A DNA stretch of 64,000 nucleotides from Rippkaea orientalis PCC 8801 (GTDB lineage Bacteria > Cyanobacteriota > Cyanobacteriia > Cyanobacteriales > Microcystaceae). Shown one piece after another: positions 53,814 through 62,182 of the stretch; positions within the stretch are counted from its first letter, which is position 1, and the number at the start of each line of letters is the position of its first letter. The stretch spans positions 4,558,097-4,622,096 of the forward strand of contig NC_011726.1 in the NCBI RefSeq assembly GCF_000021805.1. Direction: 5' to 3'. The notes beneath the pieces are model-generated. The model had not been told where the DNA came from, searched no databases, and saw nothing but the letters and a program-made list of their open reading frames with translations. The translations under genes and the position numbers were made by a program.

Positions 53814-54803
53814 CTAGCTATCTAACAGTTGCCAAACAATTTGTAAAAGATCTTCTAATCCGGTTCGACTTACTCCAGAAATTCCGATGATAGGAGATGA
53901 ACTCAGATGAGTTAATTCGTTTTTAATCAATAAGAAGGTTTCCTCATCAGCCGCATCCATTTTATTAAGGGCAATTATTTGAGGGCGATCGCTTAATCCC
54001 CGTCCATAGGCTTCTAATTCTTGTTGAATAATCTGATAATCTTTAACGGGATCGGGAGACGTTATATCCACTAAATGCAACAAGAGACGAGTCCGTTCAA
54101 TGTGACGCAAAAACTCATGACCTAATCCTATCCCCTCATGGGCTCCTTCAATTAATCCAGGGATATCGGCAAACACCGTTCCGTCCCCAGTGGGTTTACG
54201 AACGACCCCTAAATTGGGCACTAGGGTAGTAAAAGGATAATCAGCTATTTTAGGTCTTGCAGCCGATAAAGAAGCCATTAAGGTCGATTTTCCGGCATTA
54301 GGTAAGCCAATAATCCCCACCTCAGCTAGTAATTTCAGTTCCAGACGTAACCAGCGATGTTCTCCCTCCAGTCCAGGTAAAGCGTAGTCTGGGGCGCGAT
54401 TTTGGTTACTCAAAAAGTGTTTATTGCCTAATCCCCCTTTGCCTCCGGCTGCAACACAGAGAGTTTGCCCATTTTCGACTAAATCCCCTAAAATTTCCTC
54501 TGTTTCGAGGTTATAGACCATTGTTCCACAGGGAACTTCCACCAGACAATCTTTCCCGTTCGCCCCAGTACAATTGTTGGGTCCGCCTCGTTTACCATCA
54601 TCGGCTTTAAAGCGACGAGCATAGCGAAAATCGAGCAAGGTTTGTAGATTAGAATTGGCAACAAAAATCACCGAACCACCCCAACCCCCATTCCCCCCCG
54701 CAGGACCCCCTGCCGGGACGTATTTTTCCCGTCGAAAAGCAACAATCCCATCTCCTCCCTTGCCCCCTTCGACTTCAATTTCAGCGTAATCAATAAATTG
54801 CAT
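53814..54803 (-). CDS. obgE: GTPase ObgE/CgtA
   Basis: A 329-residue essential GTPase of ribosome large-subunit assembly and stress control. The Gly-rich Obg fold occupies about 1-158 ([31 protein letters not shown]). The G domain has G1 [12 protein letters not shown]2 around [13 protein letters not shown]3 [10 protein letters not shown]4 NKMD and G5 ISGVS. The C-terminal OCT domain of some bacteria is absent, as usual in cyanobacteria. Heptamer repeats (GTTAATA x3) lie just upstream of the start. Confidence 0.97.
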   Translation of the reverse strand: MQFIDYAEIEVEGGKGGDGIVAFRREKYVPAGGPAGGNGGWGGSVIFVANSNLQTLLDFRYARRFKADDGKRGGPNNCTGANGKDCLVEVPCGTMVYNLETEEILGDLVENGQTLCVAAGGKGGLGNKHFLSNQNRAPDYALPGLEGEHRWLRLELKLLAEVGIIGLPNAGKSTLMASLSAARPKIADYPFTTLVPNLGVVRKPTGDGTVFADIPGLIEGAHEGIGLGHEFLRHIERTRLLLHLVDITSPDPVKDYQIIQQELEAYGRGLSDRPQIIALNKMDAADEETFLLIKNELTHLSSSPIIGISGVSRTGLEDLLQIVWQLLDS

Positions 54804-54808
54804 CAGGC

Positions 54809-54829
54809 GTTAATAGTTAATAGTTAATA
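54809..54829. repeat. Heptamer tandem repeat (GTTAATA x3)
   Basis: Three perfect copies of GTTAATA lie 6 bases upstream of the obgE start codon. Confidence 0.85.
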
Positions 54830-54970
54830 GCTAGGATAAATAACTAAGCTGTTGTGCATTTAAACTGGGTATAGTGGAAATCAGTAAAAATTGCCAATCT
54901 CTCCCCCTATCTCCCCATCTCCCCCTCTCCTCCTCAGTCCCAACGACCCAATTAAATGATGAACAGCTTA

Positions 54971-55005
54971 TACACTATACACTTTTCACTGTTCACTGTT
55001 CACTA
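54971..55005. repeat. Heptamer tandem repeat (TACACTA/TTCACTG units)
   Basis: Five 7-base units (TACACTA, TACACTT, TTCACTG, TTCACTG, TTCACTA) run up to and into the stop codon of the TerB/Mo-nitrogenase-C gene. Confidence 0.8.
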
Positions 55006-55701
55006 AATGTACTCTGAGATGTCCTCATGACACTCATCAGAGAGATAACAGAGGGAACGAAAGCGCAAACCCACCAATTGTTCGTAGAGGGGGTTAAGCT
55101 TACATAACGGCGGAATATGGACAACTTTGTGTCCAAATAGGGTAATATCTCGTTCAAAGGGACATTGAGAGGGAACCATTTTACAAATAAACTTAGCCAC
55201 GCGAGGATCGTGGATATCCATGCCATCTAACCAGTCTTTGAGGGGATGCAAAAGATCGGGGTGGGGCTGGGGAGGACTGACTAAAGGGGCTGATCCGCCT
55301 TCTGTTGTCGCATCAGGATGGTCTTTGACGGGTGCACAGAGAGTATGTTCTAAATATTGTAAGGCTTCTACCTTAACATCTAGGGCTTCGCTAAATTGAT
55401 GGAGTAAGTCGGCTTCTGATTGAGAATAAATCCCATCAGCGATCGCCACGACAACGGCTGTTCTCAGGAAATTTTCGGCGGTTTTGGGGTCTTTTCCTAA
55501 TCCTTTAGCTAAGGCTTCGGGGGCGATCGCCTCAAAGGGTTTGTCGTCAGGGGTTTCTGCGGCAAAGTCTTGGGTTAATTTGGCGATCGATTCTTGTTCT
55601 TCGGGGTCATAATGCCCATCAGCCCAAGCGAGAGTTAATAAACCCCGCAACCAAGCGGAAATTTGTTCATCAGTATAGGGAGATTGAGCAATTTTAGCCA
55701 T
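55003..55701 (-). CDS. TerB-like plus Mo-dependent-nitrogenase C-terminal domain protein
   Basis: 232 residues. The N-terminal half is a TerB-type helical domain (about 5-130: LRGLLTLAWADGHYDPEEQE and VVVAIADGIYSQSEADLL with paired acidic metal-type residues). The C-terminal half (about 150-230) is a Mo-nitro_C-like domain: DWLDGMDIHDPRVAKFICKMVPSQCPFERD, then PPLCKLNPLYEQLVGLRFRSL and a Cys-rich CYLSDEC. Despite the name, this domain is widespread in cyanobacteria, including non-fixers, and its function is unknown. The Cys residues could bind a metal. No membrane segment. Confidence 0.8.
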   Translation of the reverse strand: MAKIAQSPYTDEQISAWLRGLLTLAWADGHYDPEEQESIAKLTQDFAAETPDDKPFEAIAPEALAKGLGKDPKTAENFLRTAVVVAIADGIYSQSEADLLHQFSEALDVKVEALQYLEHTLCAPVKDHPDATTEGGSAPLVSPPQPHPDLLHPLKDWLDGMDIHDPRVAKFICKMVPSQCPFERDITLFGHKVVHIPPLCKLNPLYEQLVGLRFRSLCYLSDECHEDISEYI

Positions 55702-55807
55702 AATCGTCTTTTAATTTAACTCATCCAGTGAGGGATGGGGACAGTAGTTCAACCCTAAAAGGTTAGACTGTCCTCCTACTTTGAGTTTAGCGTTCTGAGT
55801 ACCCCTA

Positions 55808-56392
55808 TTACTGCACAATTACGGGGGTTCCTTTGTCAACTAATTCAAATAGGGCTTTAATGTCTTTATTGCGCATCCGAACACAACCGTGAGAAACGGC
55901 TTGTCCCATAACGTGCTCTCCAGGGGTTCCATGGAAACCAATCACGTCTTTACCTTTGGTGGCAAAACCGATCCAGCGTTCTCCTAGAGGACTGTTCGGT
56001 CCAGGGGCACTGACTTTACCCGTCCAAGGGTTTTTCCATTTGGGATTAACGATCAAACTGGTTACAGTAAAGTTTCCTTTTGGGGTTTCCCAGCCTTTTT
56101 TACCGATCGCTACGGGATAACTGGCTAAAACTTTATCGTTTTGATAGGCATAGACTTTACGCTGTTTTAAGTTTAGCACGAGGCGGGTCGCTTTGACTTT
56201 GGCGGGGGCAGGGGCGGGAGTTTTAGCGGGTGGGACTTCGCTGGGAAGTGCAGGAGTGGTCGTTGCGGGAGTTTCTGTTATAACGGGTTGAGAGACTTCT
56301 TGGGCGATCGCTTGTCTGTGTGTTAAGGAACTAGGGACAATACCGGCACAAAAAGCGAGTCCTAGGGATAATAATGATTGATTAACCTTCAT
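55808..56392 (-). CDS. L,D-transpeptidase (YkuD) with signal peptide
   Basis: 194 residues. A signal peptide (about 1-30, cut near RQAIA) and a Pro/Ala-rich linker (about 40-66) precede a YkuD domain: VLNLKQRKVYAYQNDKV, then IGKKGWETPKGNF, and the catalytic motif HGTPGEHVMGQAVSHGCVRM with the nucleophilic Cys in SHGCVRM. Such enzymes make 3-3 crosslinks in peptidoglycan or anchor proteins to it in the periplasm. The linker is typical of cyanobacterial members. It is monocistronic. Confidence 0.94.
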   Translation of the reverse strand: MKVNQSLLSLGLAFCAGIVPSSLTHRQAIAQEVSQPVITETPATTTPALPSEVPPAKTPAPAPAKVKATRLVLNLKQRKVYAYQNDKVLASYPVAIGKKGWETPKGNFTVTSLIVNPKWKNPWTGKVSAPGPNSPLGERWIGFATKGKDVIGFHGTPGEHVMGQAVSHGCVRMRNKDIKALFELVDKGTPVIVQ

Positions 56393-56539
56393 TTTGCTAA
56401 TTTTTCAGATCAACTTTGACAGATGGGTTAATGAGTTAACGGTTCATTAACTCATCCGTATTTTAAAATAGATCTTAGAAATTGACCCTCAATTGAGGCT
56501 CTTTTTTGTTAGTGTTTGTGAGTATTTGTTAGTGTTTCT

Positions 56540-57382
56540 TTACATCGCATCATCATGAGCAAAACGACGATAGAGAAAATCAAGCACATAATTACGCAAT
56601 TCGTAGTATTGAGGATTTTCCATTAAAGCCATGCGATGACGGGGACGAGAAAAGGGAAGATCAATCACTTCGCCAATATTAGCCGACGGACCGTTGGTCA
56701 TCATGACTAACTTATCTGATAAGAATAAAGCCTCATCAATATCATGGGTAATCATTAATACCGTAGCACGATGATTACGCCAAATTTTTAATAATTCTTC
56801 TTGCATTTCTTCGCGGGTAATAGGATCGAGTGCCCCAAAAGGTTCGTCCATAATTAAGACTTCTGGGGAGGTAGCTAAAGCGCGGGCGATCGCAACTCGT
56901 TGTTTCATTCCTCCTGACAGTTGGGCGGGTTTTTTATGAATTGCTTCTGCTAATCCTACCAACTCTAAATACTCTAAAACAATTTGCTTTTTGTCTTGAT
57001 TGGATTTATGTTTAAACACTTGATTAACAGCTAAATAAACATTTTCATAGGCTGTTTTCCAAGGCAAAAGGGAATAGTTTTGAAAGATGACCATTCGATC
57101 CGGTCCAGGTTGAGTAATGCGCTGATTTTTCAGTCGAATTTCTCCGCTAGTTGGTTTATTTAGTCCTGAAACCATACTTAAAAGCGTTGATTTTCCACAA
57201 CCTGAATGGCCAATAATCGAGACAAATTCGCTTTTTTGAACGGTGAGATTGACATCTTCTAAAACCGTATAGGTTCCTTTATCCTTGGTAGGATAAACTT
57301 TAGAAACACTGTCGAACTCTAAAAAGGCTTCTGTGGGTAAGGAAGTTGTGGGTTTTTCCAATTTTTTATCGAGAATTTGCAT
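56540..57382 (-). CDS. nrtD: Nitrate ABC transporter ATP-binding protein NrtD
   Basis: 280 residues from the ATG at 57382, which has AGGA upstream; an ATG at 57454 would overlap nrtC and add 24 residues. Walker A GHSGCGKSTLL, the Q-loop FQNYSLLPWK, signature LSGGMKQRVAIARAL, Walker B VLIMDEPFGALD and the switch His in ITHDIDEAL are intact. It pairs with the ATPase half of NrtC to power nitrate (and nitrite) import. It is the last gene of the operon, starting 25 bases after nrtC. Confidence 0.95.
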   Translation of the reverse strand: MQILDKKLEKPTTSLPTEAFLEFDSVSKVYPTKDKGTYTVLEDVNLTVQKSEFVSIIGHSGCGKSTLLSMVSGLNKPTSGEIRLKNQRITQPGPDRMVIFQNYSLLPWKTAYENVYLAVNQVFKHKSNQDKKQIVLEYLELVGLAEAIHKKPAQLSGGMKQRVAIARALATSPEVLIMDEPFGALDPITREEMQEELLKIWRNHRATVLMITHDIDEALFLSDKLVMMTNGPSANIGEVIDLPFSRPRHRMALMENPQYYELRNYVLDFLYRRFAHDDAM

Positions 57383-57407
57383 AATTTTTCCTGAGATAAA
57401 GAGAGAA

Positions 57408-59414
57408 CTAAGCGGCTTCTGTTGTAACAGAGTCCAGATCAATTTCTTGAACACGAATGTCCCGTTTAATTTTTAATCCTTGGAGATATTCTAGAGGATT
57501 ATCCGGACTAAAAATAGTACCATCGGACAATTTAAAAGAAGTTCTATCGGGTTCTAAACCCGGTAAATTTAATTGTGCTGTTGCTTCGGAATAAACATCA
57601 ATCCGTCTGACGCGATCAATAACTTCGATCCAATTGCGGGGAAAAGGAACTAATCCCCAACGCGCCATTTGTACTAAGATCCAAAGTCCGTCTACTCGGC
57701 TAGGACAATTTGTTTGATTTAGATAAAATTCGTTATAGGTAGACAACGGTTGACTTGATTTATCGGTTCTATAATGATAGGGATCGACAAAACCAAGACG
57801 GGTATAGTTAGGATCAGACCCCACATAGTTAGGTTGACAAATTAAGTCTAGAATTTCTTCCCGATGGCGAAAATCATCGCAATATTCGCAAGCTTCTATT
57901 AATGCTTTAACTAAGGCAATATGGGTTGCAGGATATTGATTTGCCCAGTCTTCTTTTACCCCTAATACTTTTTCGACATGACTTTGCCAAATTTCTGAAT
58001 CTGTTGCAATAACAAACCCCAACTCTTCAGCAACGGACTGAGAATTCCAAGGTTCTCCCACACAATAACCATCGATATAACCCGCTTTTAAATTAGCGAC
58101 CATTTCCACAGGAGGAACCACAATTAATTTAACATCAACATCGGGATCAATTCCACCTGATGCTAACCAATAGCGTAACATCAAGTTGTGAACTGATGCA
58201 GGATTGACCATCCCTAATGTATAGAGTTTATCCCGATTTTGTGTGATGATTCTCTTAAAATCTGCTAGGGTTCTTACCCCTTTATCATACAATTGACGAC
58301 TGAGGGTAATAGCATTACCGTGACGGGATAAGGTTAAAGCTGTAACTGTCGGAATAGGGGCTTGATCTTCCATTCCTAATGATAGGGCTAAGGGCATACT
58401 AGCTAACATTTGTGCTGCGTCTAAACGACCACTGGCTACCCCTTGGGCGATCGCTTTCCAACTGGGTTCTCTGAGTAAATTAACTTCGGTTAACCCGTGT
58501 TTAGCAAAGAAACCTTTTTCTTTAGCAACAACTAAGGGGGCACAGTCAGTTAAGGGCATAAAACCAATATTGAGATTGACTTTTTCTAGCCCATTTTTAG
58601 CAATAATTGCCGTAGTTTTACTTTGACGTTTTTTGGCTTTTTTCTGCTGATTAAGAAAATAAACAATTTCTCCGCGTAACTTATAGTAACTCGGATGATT
58701 AACCACATCTAAACGATTTCTCGGACGGGGAATAGGGACGGTGAGAATTTGTCCAATATGGGATTGAGGACCATTGGTTAACATAACAATGCGATCGGCT
58801 AATAGAAGGGCTTCATCGGCATCATGGGTTACCATTAAACAGGTCAATTTATGTTCTTGACAAATTTTCATTAATTGTTCCTGTAAACTGCCTCTGGTTA
58901 AGGCATCTAAAGCCCCAAAGGGTTCATCAAGTAACAATAATTTAGGACGAATAGCCAATGCGCGGGCGATCGCAACTCGTTGTTTCATCCCTCCAGAAAG
59001 TTCGGCGGGATACTTATCAGCAGCATGGCGTAAATTGACCATATTAATATGTTCTTCGACGATGGCTTTTCGTTCACGCGCTGATTGATTTCCATAGACT
59101 TGTTCGACGGCTAAAGTAATATTTTCTCTAACCGTTTTCCACGGTAATAAAGAATAGTTTTGAAAGACAACCATACGGTCTGGACCGGGTTCTTTCACTT
59201 CTCTATTTTCGAGGATAATACCGCCTTGAGTAGGCCTATCTAATCCAGCCACAATATTGAGTAATGTTGATTTTCCACAACCCGAATGACCTAATAAACA
59301 AACAAACTCACCTTGTTGAATTTTGAGATGAATATTTTTCAAGGCAATATATCGATTACCATCGGGAAGAGAAAATACTCGATCTACATGGTCTATTTCT
59401 AAAAATGCTGTCAT
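57408..59414 (-). CDS. nrtC: Nitrate ABC transporter ATPase fused to a NrtA-like domain, NrtC
   Basis: 668 residues. An ATP-binding domain (about 1-255: GHSGCGKSTLLNIVAG, LSGGMKQRVAIARALA, LLLLDEPFGALDALTR) is joined to a NrtA-like solute-binding domain (about 275-655: LNIGFMPLTDCAPLVVAKEK, SVHNLMLRYWLASGG, GEPWNSQSVAEELG). In studied cyanobacteria the fused domain senses nitrate inside the cell and mediates ammonium-promoted inhibition of uptake. The binding-site His and Glu seen in NrtA are kept. The ATG at 59414 is standard; it lies 135 bases after nrtB. Confidence 0.96.
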   Translation of the reverse strand: MTAFLEIDHVDRVFSLPDGNRYIALKNIHLKIQQGEFVCLLGHSGCGKSTLLNIVAGLDRPTQGGIILENREVKEPGPDRMVVFQNYSLLPWKTVRENITLAVEQVYGNQSARERKAIVEEHINMVNLRHAADKYPAELSGGMKQRVAIARALAIRPKLLLLDEPFGALDALTRGSLQEQLMKICQEHKLTCLMVTHDADEALLLADRIVMLTNGPQSHIGQILTVPIPRPRNRLDVVNHPSYYKLRGEIVYFLNQQKKAKKRQSKTTAIIAKNGLEKVNLNIGFMPLTDCAPLVVAKEKGFFAKHGLTEVNLLREPSWKAIAQGVASGRLDAAQMLASMPLALSLGMEDQAPIPTVTALTLSRHGNAITLSRQLYDKGVRTLADFKRIITQNRDKLYTLGMVNPASVHNLMLRYWLASGGIDPDVDVKLIVVPPVEMVANLKAGYIDGYCVGEPWNSQSVAEELGFVIATDSEIWQSHVEKVLGVKEDWANQYPATHIALVKALIEACEYCDDFRHREEILDLICQPNYVGSDPNYTRLGFVDPYHYRTDKSSQPLSTYNEFYLNQTNCPSRVDGLWILVQMARWGLVPFPRNWIEVIDRVRRIDVYSEATAQLNLPGLEPDRTSFKLSDGTIFSPDNPLEYLQGLKIKRDIRVQEIDLDSVTTEAA

Positions 59415-59549
59415 AATTAATCACTAATTCTTGATAGTTAATACAATAAACCTTGGGAATGATAACTTAACAGAATTAAGAAAATAAAATCTCGTTATTT
59501 GATTAATCACCTAATCCTGTTCATCTTATCATCCTAACAATCCTAACCC

Positions 59550-60383
59550 TTACTGGTTTTCTTCTGATGGAATGACTAAAGAAGCAATAAAACCCACTAA
59601 ACGGTCAAGGATTAAACCCACTAACCCTACATAGATTAAAGCAACGATGATTTCCGGTAATTGGGAACTATTATAGGAGTCCCAAATAAAGAAACCAATA
59701 CCAACACCACCGACTAACATTTCAGCAGCAACAATGGCTAACCAAGAAAGTCCAATGCCAATTCTTAACCCGGTAAAAATATAAGGAACGGCAGCAGGGA
59801 ACATGATTTCCCAAAAGTATTTAAAACCTGATAAACGCAACACTTTAGCGACATTTTTATAGTCTTTAGGAATCTGTTGTACTCCGACGGTTGTGTTAAG
59901 AATAATTGGCCAAATTGCAGTAATAAAAATCACAAAAATGGCGGAAGGATTGGCTTCTTCAAAACCTGCTAAAGCAATCGGCAACCAAGCTAAGGGGGGA
60001 ACGGTTCGCAAGACTTGAAAAATAGGATCAACGGCATCATAAATAAAGGAATTAGACCCAATTAAGATACCTAAAGCAATTCCAACAATGGCTGCTAGAC
60101 TATACCCGATCGCTACCCGTTGTAAACTTGCAGTTATCTGCCAAAATAGTCCTTTATCTGTGCCTCCATTATCAAAAAAAGGATTAAAAATTAGTGTAGA
60201 AGTCTCTTGAAAAGTTTTAAGAGGACTCGGTAAATTAGCCTCTGGACTGTTACATAAAATTTGCCAAACGACTAGAATAAAGAGAATAGCACAAACAGGA
60301 GCTAATAACTTTCTAGGGGGATTTTTAATGAGGGAAACAATAAAATTAGGTTTCCTCAAGGATTTGTTGAGATTAACTGTCAT
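59550..60383 (-). CDS. nrtB: Nitrate ABC transporter permease NrtB
   Basis: 277 residues with about six hydrophobic helices. The binding-protein-dependent transport motif with the EAA-type loop is visible as VLRLSGFKYFWEIMFPAAVPYIFTG-like sequence around residues 180-205, the Gly and hydrophobic residues spaced as in the family. The protein forms the transmembrane channel with NrtC/NrtD at the inner membrane. It starts 114 bases after the nrtA stop, with a stem-loop in the gap that may let nrtA be expressed at higher level. Confidence 0.95.
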   Translation of the reverse strand: MTVNLNKSLRKPNFIVSLIKNPPRKLLAPVCAILFILVVWQILCNSPEANLPSPLKTFQETSTLIFNPFFDNGGTDKGLFWQITASLQRVAIGYSLAAIVGIALGILIGSNSFIYDAVDPIFQVLRTVPPLAWLPIALAGFEEANPSAIFVIFITAIWPIILNTTVGVQQIPKDYKNVAKVLRLSGFKYFWEIMFPAAVPYIFTGLRIGIGLSWLAIVAAEMLVGGVGIGFFIWDSYNSSQLPEIIVALIYVGLVGLILDRLVGFIASLVIPSEENQ

Positions 60384-60451
60384 ACTTAATAAGTACCTCT
60401 TGAAATTTTGATGACACTTGGATGATTTTTAGGAGCATGGTTAGTAGAATG

Positions 60452-60486
60452 GGATGAACAGATTAATCTTAAAATCCTGTTCATCC
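60452..60486 (-). promoter_or_regulatory. Intercistronic stem-loop between nrtA and nrtB
   Basis: GGATGAACAG (60452-60461) and CTGTTCATCC (60477-60486) are perfect 10-base arms around a 15-base AT-rich loop, 11 bases beyond the nrtA stop. The minus-strand RNA would form a stable hairpin without a long T run, consistent with a processing or attenuation element. Confidence 0.7.
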
Positions 60487-60497
60487 TTTAATCTTGC

Positions 60498-61832
60498 CTA
60501 AGCTTTCTTAATTTTCAGGCTATCGAGATAAGCTTTGGGGTTAGCGGGGTCAAATTTCACCCCATCAAAGAAGGTTTCAACTCCACGAGAATCACTGGTG
60601 GGAATTTCCGCATCAGCCACTTTAATTGCTTTAGCAGCTTCTTTCCATAAATCAGAACGATTGACTTTATCAACTAAGGTTTTTGTATCCGTATCAGCCG
60701 GAATATAACCCCAACGCATATCTTCAGTTAAGAACCATAAATCATGACTCTTATAAGGATAAGACGCATTATCTTTCCAAAACTTCATCGCAATATCAGG
60801 ATTTTCTACCTTCCGTCCATCACCATAATCAATTGTGCCGTGTATTCTGCCAATAATGTCTTCAACGGGGACTTTAAACCACTTATCTTGAGCGACAATT
60901 TCACACATTTCTTGATGATTTTCTGGCTTATCACACCATTGTTGTGCTTCTAATACCGCTTTGAGTAAAGCTTTAGCAGCTTTGGGATTTTTATCCACCC
61001 AATCAGCGCGTAAGGCAAAAGATTTTTCAGGATGATCTTTCCACAATTCTCCAGTGACTAAAGCAGTATAACCTTGCTTCTGATTGACTAATTGAGCATT
61101 CCAAGGTTCACCCACACAAAAGGTTTCCATGGCTCCAATTTTCATATTAGCAACCATTTGAGGAGGGGGTACAGGAATAACTGAAATGTCTTTTTCGGGG
61201 TCAATTCCCCCGGCTGCTAACCAATAGCGTAACCAAAGATCGTGAGTTCCTCCAGGGAAGGTCATGGCAGCATTTAATTCTTTTTTATTAGCCTTGGCTT
61301 TGCTAAAAACTTCTTTCATTTTAGAACTATCTAAACTCACTTTTAAATCGAGATAGTCCTTACTCACAGAAATTCCCTGGCCATTAACATTTAATCTGGC
61401 TAAAATATACATGGGAACAGGTTGTTTTGTAATCTTACCCAAGGTCATCAAGTAAGGCATGGGGGTTAAAATATGAGCCCCATCAATACCACCTCCCTCG
61501 GAACCGAGTTCCAAATTATCTCTAGTAACCGGCCAAGAGGCTTGTTTGAGGACTTCTACCCCAGTCATCCCATACTTATCAAAGAGTCCTTTTTCTTTGG
61601 CAATAATTAAGGGTGTAGAGTCGGTTAAGGCAATAAATCCGAGTTTGGCCGTCGTCACCTCTGGCATTTCTTCGGGACTGAGGTTAGTGACGGGACTGGC
61701 CTGGGGTTGAGGAGTAGACCCAGATTGAGTAGTATTATTTTCACTACCGCTAGAACAACCATGAATGATCACAGTGCCAGCAGCAGCAGCACCAGCAGTC
61801 ACGATAAATTGGCGACGAGACAGTTTAGACAT
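60498..61832 (-). CDS. nrtA: Nitrate-binding lipoprotein NrtA
   Basis: 444 residues from the ATG at 61832 (MSKLSRRQFIVTAGAAAAG); an ATG at 61949 would add 39 residues before the signal. The start has a twin-arginine-type RRQF and a lipobox ending in HGC, so the protein is exported and lipid-anchored. The fold includes LGFIALTDSTPLIIAKEKG, GGTHDLWLRYWLAAGG, FCVGEPWNAQLVN and LTEDMRWGYIP. His and Glu at the anion site are kept. It captures nitrate/nitrite for NrtBCD. The related CmpA binds bicarbonate; the NtcA box upstream favours nitrate. Confidence 0.93.
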   Translation of the reverse strand: MSKLSRRQFIVTAGAAAAGTVIIHGCSSGSENNTTQSGSTPQPQASPVTNLSPEEMPEVTTAKLGFIALTDSTPLIIAKEKGLFDKYGMTGVEVLKQASWPVTRDNLELGSEGGGIDGAHILTPMPYLMTLGKITKQPVPMYILARLNVNGQGISVSKDYLDLKVSLDSSKMKEVFSKAKANKKELNAAMTFPGGTHDLWLRYWLAAGGIDPEKDISVIPVPPPQMVANMKIGAMETFCVGEPWNAQLVNQKQGYTALVTGELWKDHPEKSFALRADWVDKNPKAAKALLKAVLEAQQWCDKPENHQEMCEIVAQDKWFKVPVEDIIGRIHGTIDYGDGRKVENPDIAMKFWKDNASYPYKSHDLWFLTEDMRWGYIPADTDTKTLVDKVNRSDLWKEAAKAIKVADAEIPTSDSRGVETFFDGVKFDPANPKAYLDSLKIKKA

Positions 61833-62001
61833 AGGGATCAATGGCCAAAAAGGAAAACAGTAATTGATGTCGGTAAGGGATTGATAAAGCTTTTTTCTCT
61901 TAAAAGCTTTATTTTGCGTTTTTGTGTCTATAAATACTCCAGAAATCACGGAGAATTGCTTACACTAGATAAAAGCATTACATGGGGATTTTGAATTTTT
62001 C

Positions 62002-62015
62002 GTATTATTTGCTAC
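62002..62015 (-). promoter_or_regulatory. NtcA-binding box upstream of nrtA
   Basis: GTAGCAAATAATAC on the minus strand fits the NtcA consensus GTA-N8-TAC exactly. A TAATGC -10-like hexamer starts about 21 bases downstream, matching the usual NtcA-activated promoter spacing, though it is a weak match to TAN3T. NtcA senses 2-oxoglutarate and activates nitrogen-assimilation genes when ammonium is scarce. Confidence 0.75.
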
Positions 62016-62105
62016 AAAATATTACAATTTTTGCAATAAAAGCATTGCTTTTATGTGGTTTTTGCATAGCTTAAAGAAAAAAGTCTTTCTCCTGGGGAGT
62101 TCGGA

Positions 62106-62126
62106 GTCAGAAGTCAGAAGTTAATA
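62106..62126. repeat. Heptamer repeat (GTCAGAA x2, GTTAATA)
   Basis: GTCAGAA GTCAGAA GTTAATA follows the same heptamer scheme as the TTCTGAC arrays at 21770 and 40277, in reverse orientation. Confidence 0.7.
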
Positions 62127-62182
62127 TCTCTCACCCCCTCTCCCACTCACCCCCTCTCCCACTCTCCCACTCTCCCTCAATC

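Larger units (their letters stand above)
61833..62182 (-). promoter_or_regulatory. nrtA leader and promoter region
   Basis: This 350-base gap carries an NtcA box at 62002-62015, an A/T-rich near-palindrome ATAAAAGCATTGCTTTTAT at about 62037-62055 and, towards the aldolase gene, heptamers and a CT-rich CTCTCCCACTCTCCC low-complexity tract (about 62125-62175). No gene is visible. The mRNA leader before nrtA would be about 130-150 bases. Confidence 0.65.

Noticed and set aside
60498-61832. Naming the transporter cmpABCD (bicarbonate).
   Set aside because: The exact NtcA box upstream and the GEPWN/His pattern favour nitrate; CmpA cannot be fully excluded without alignment.
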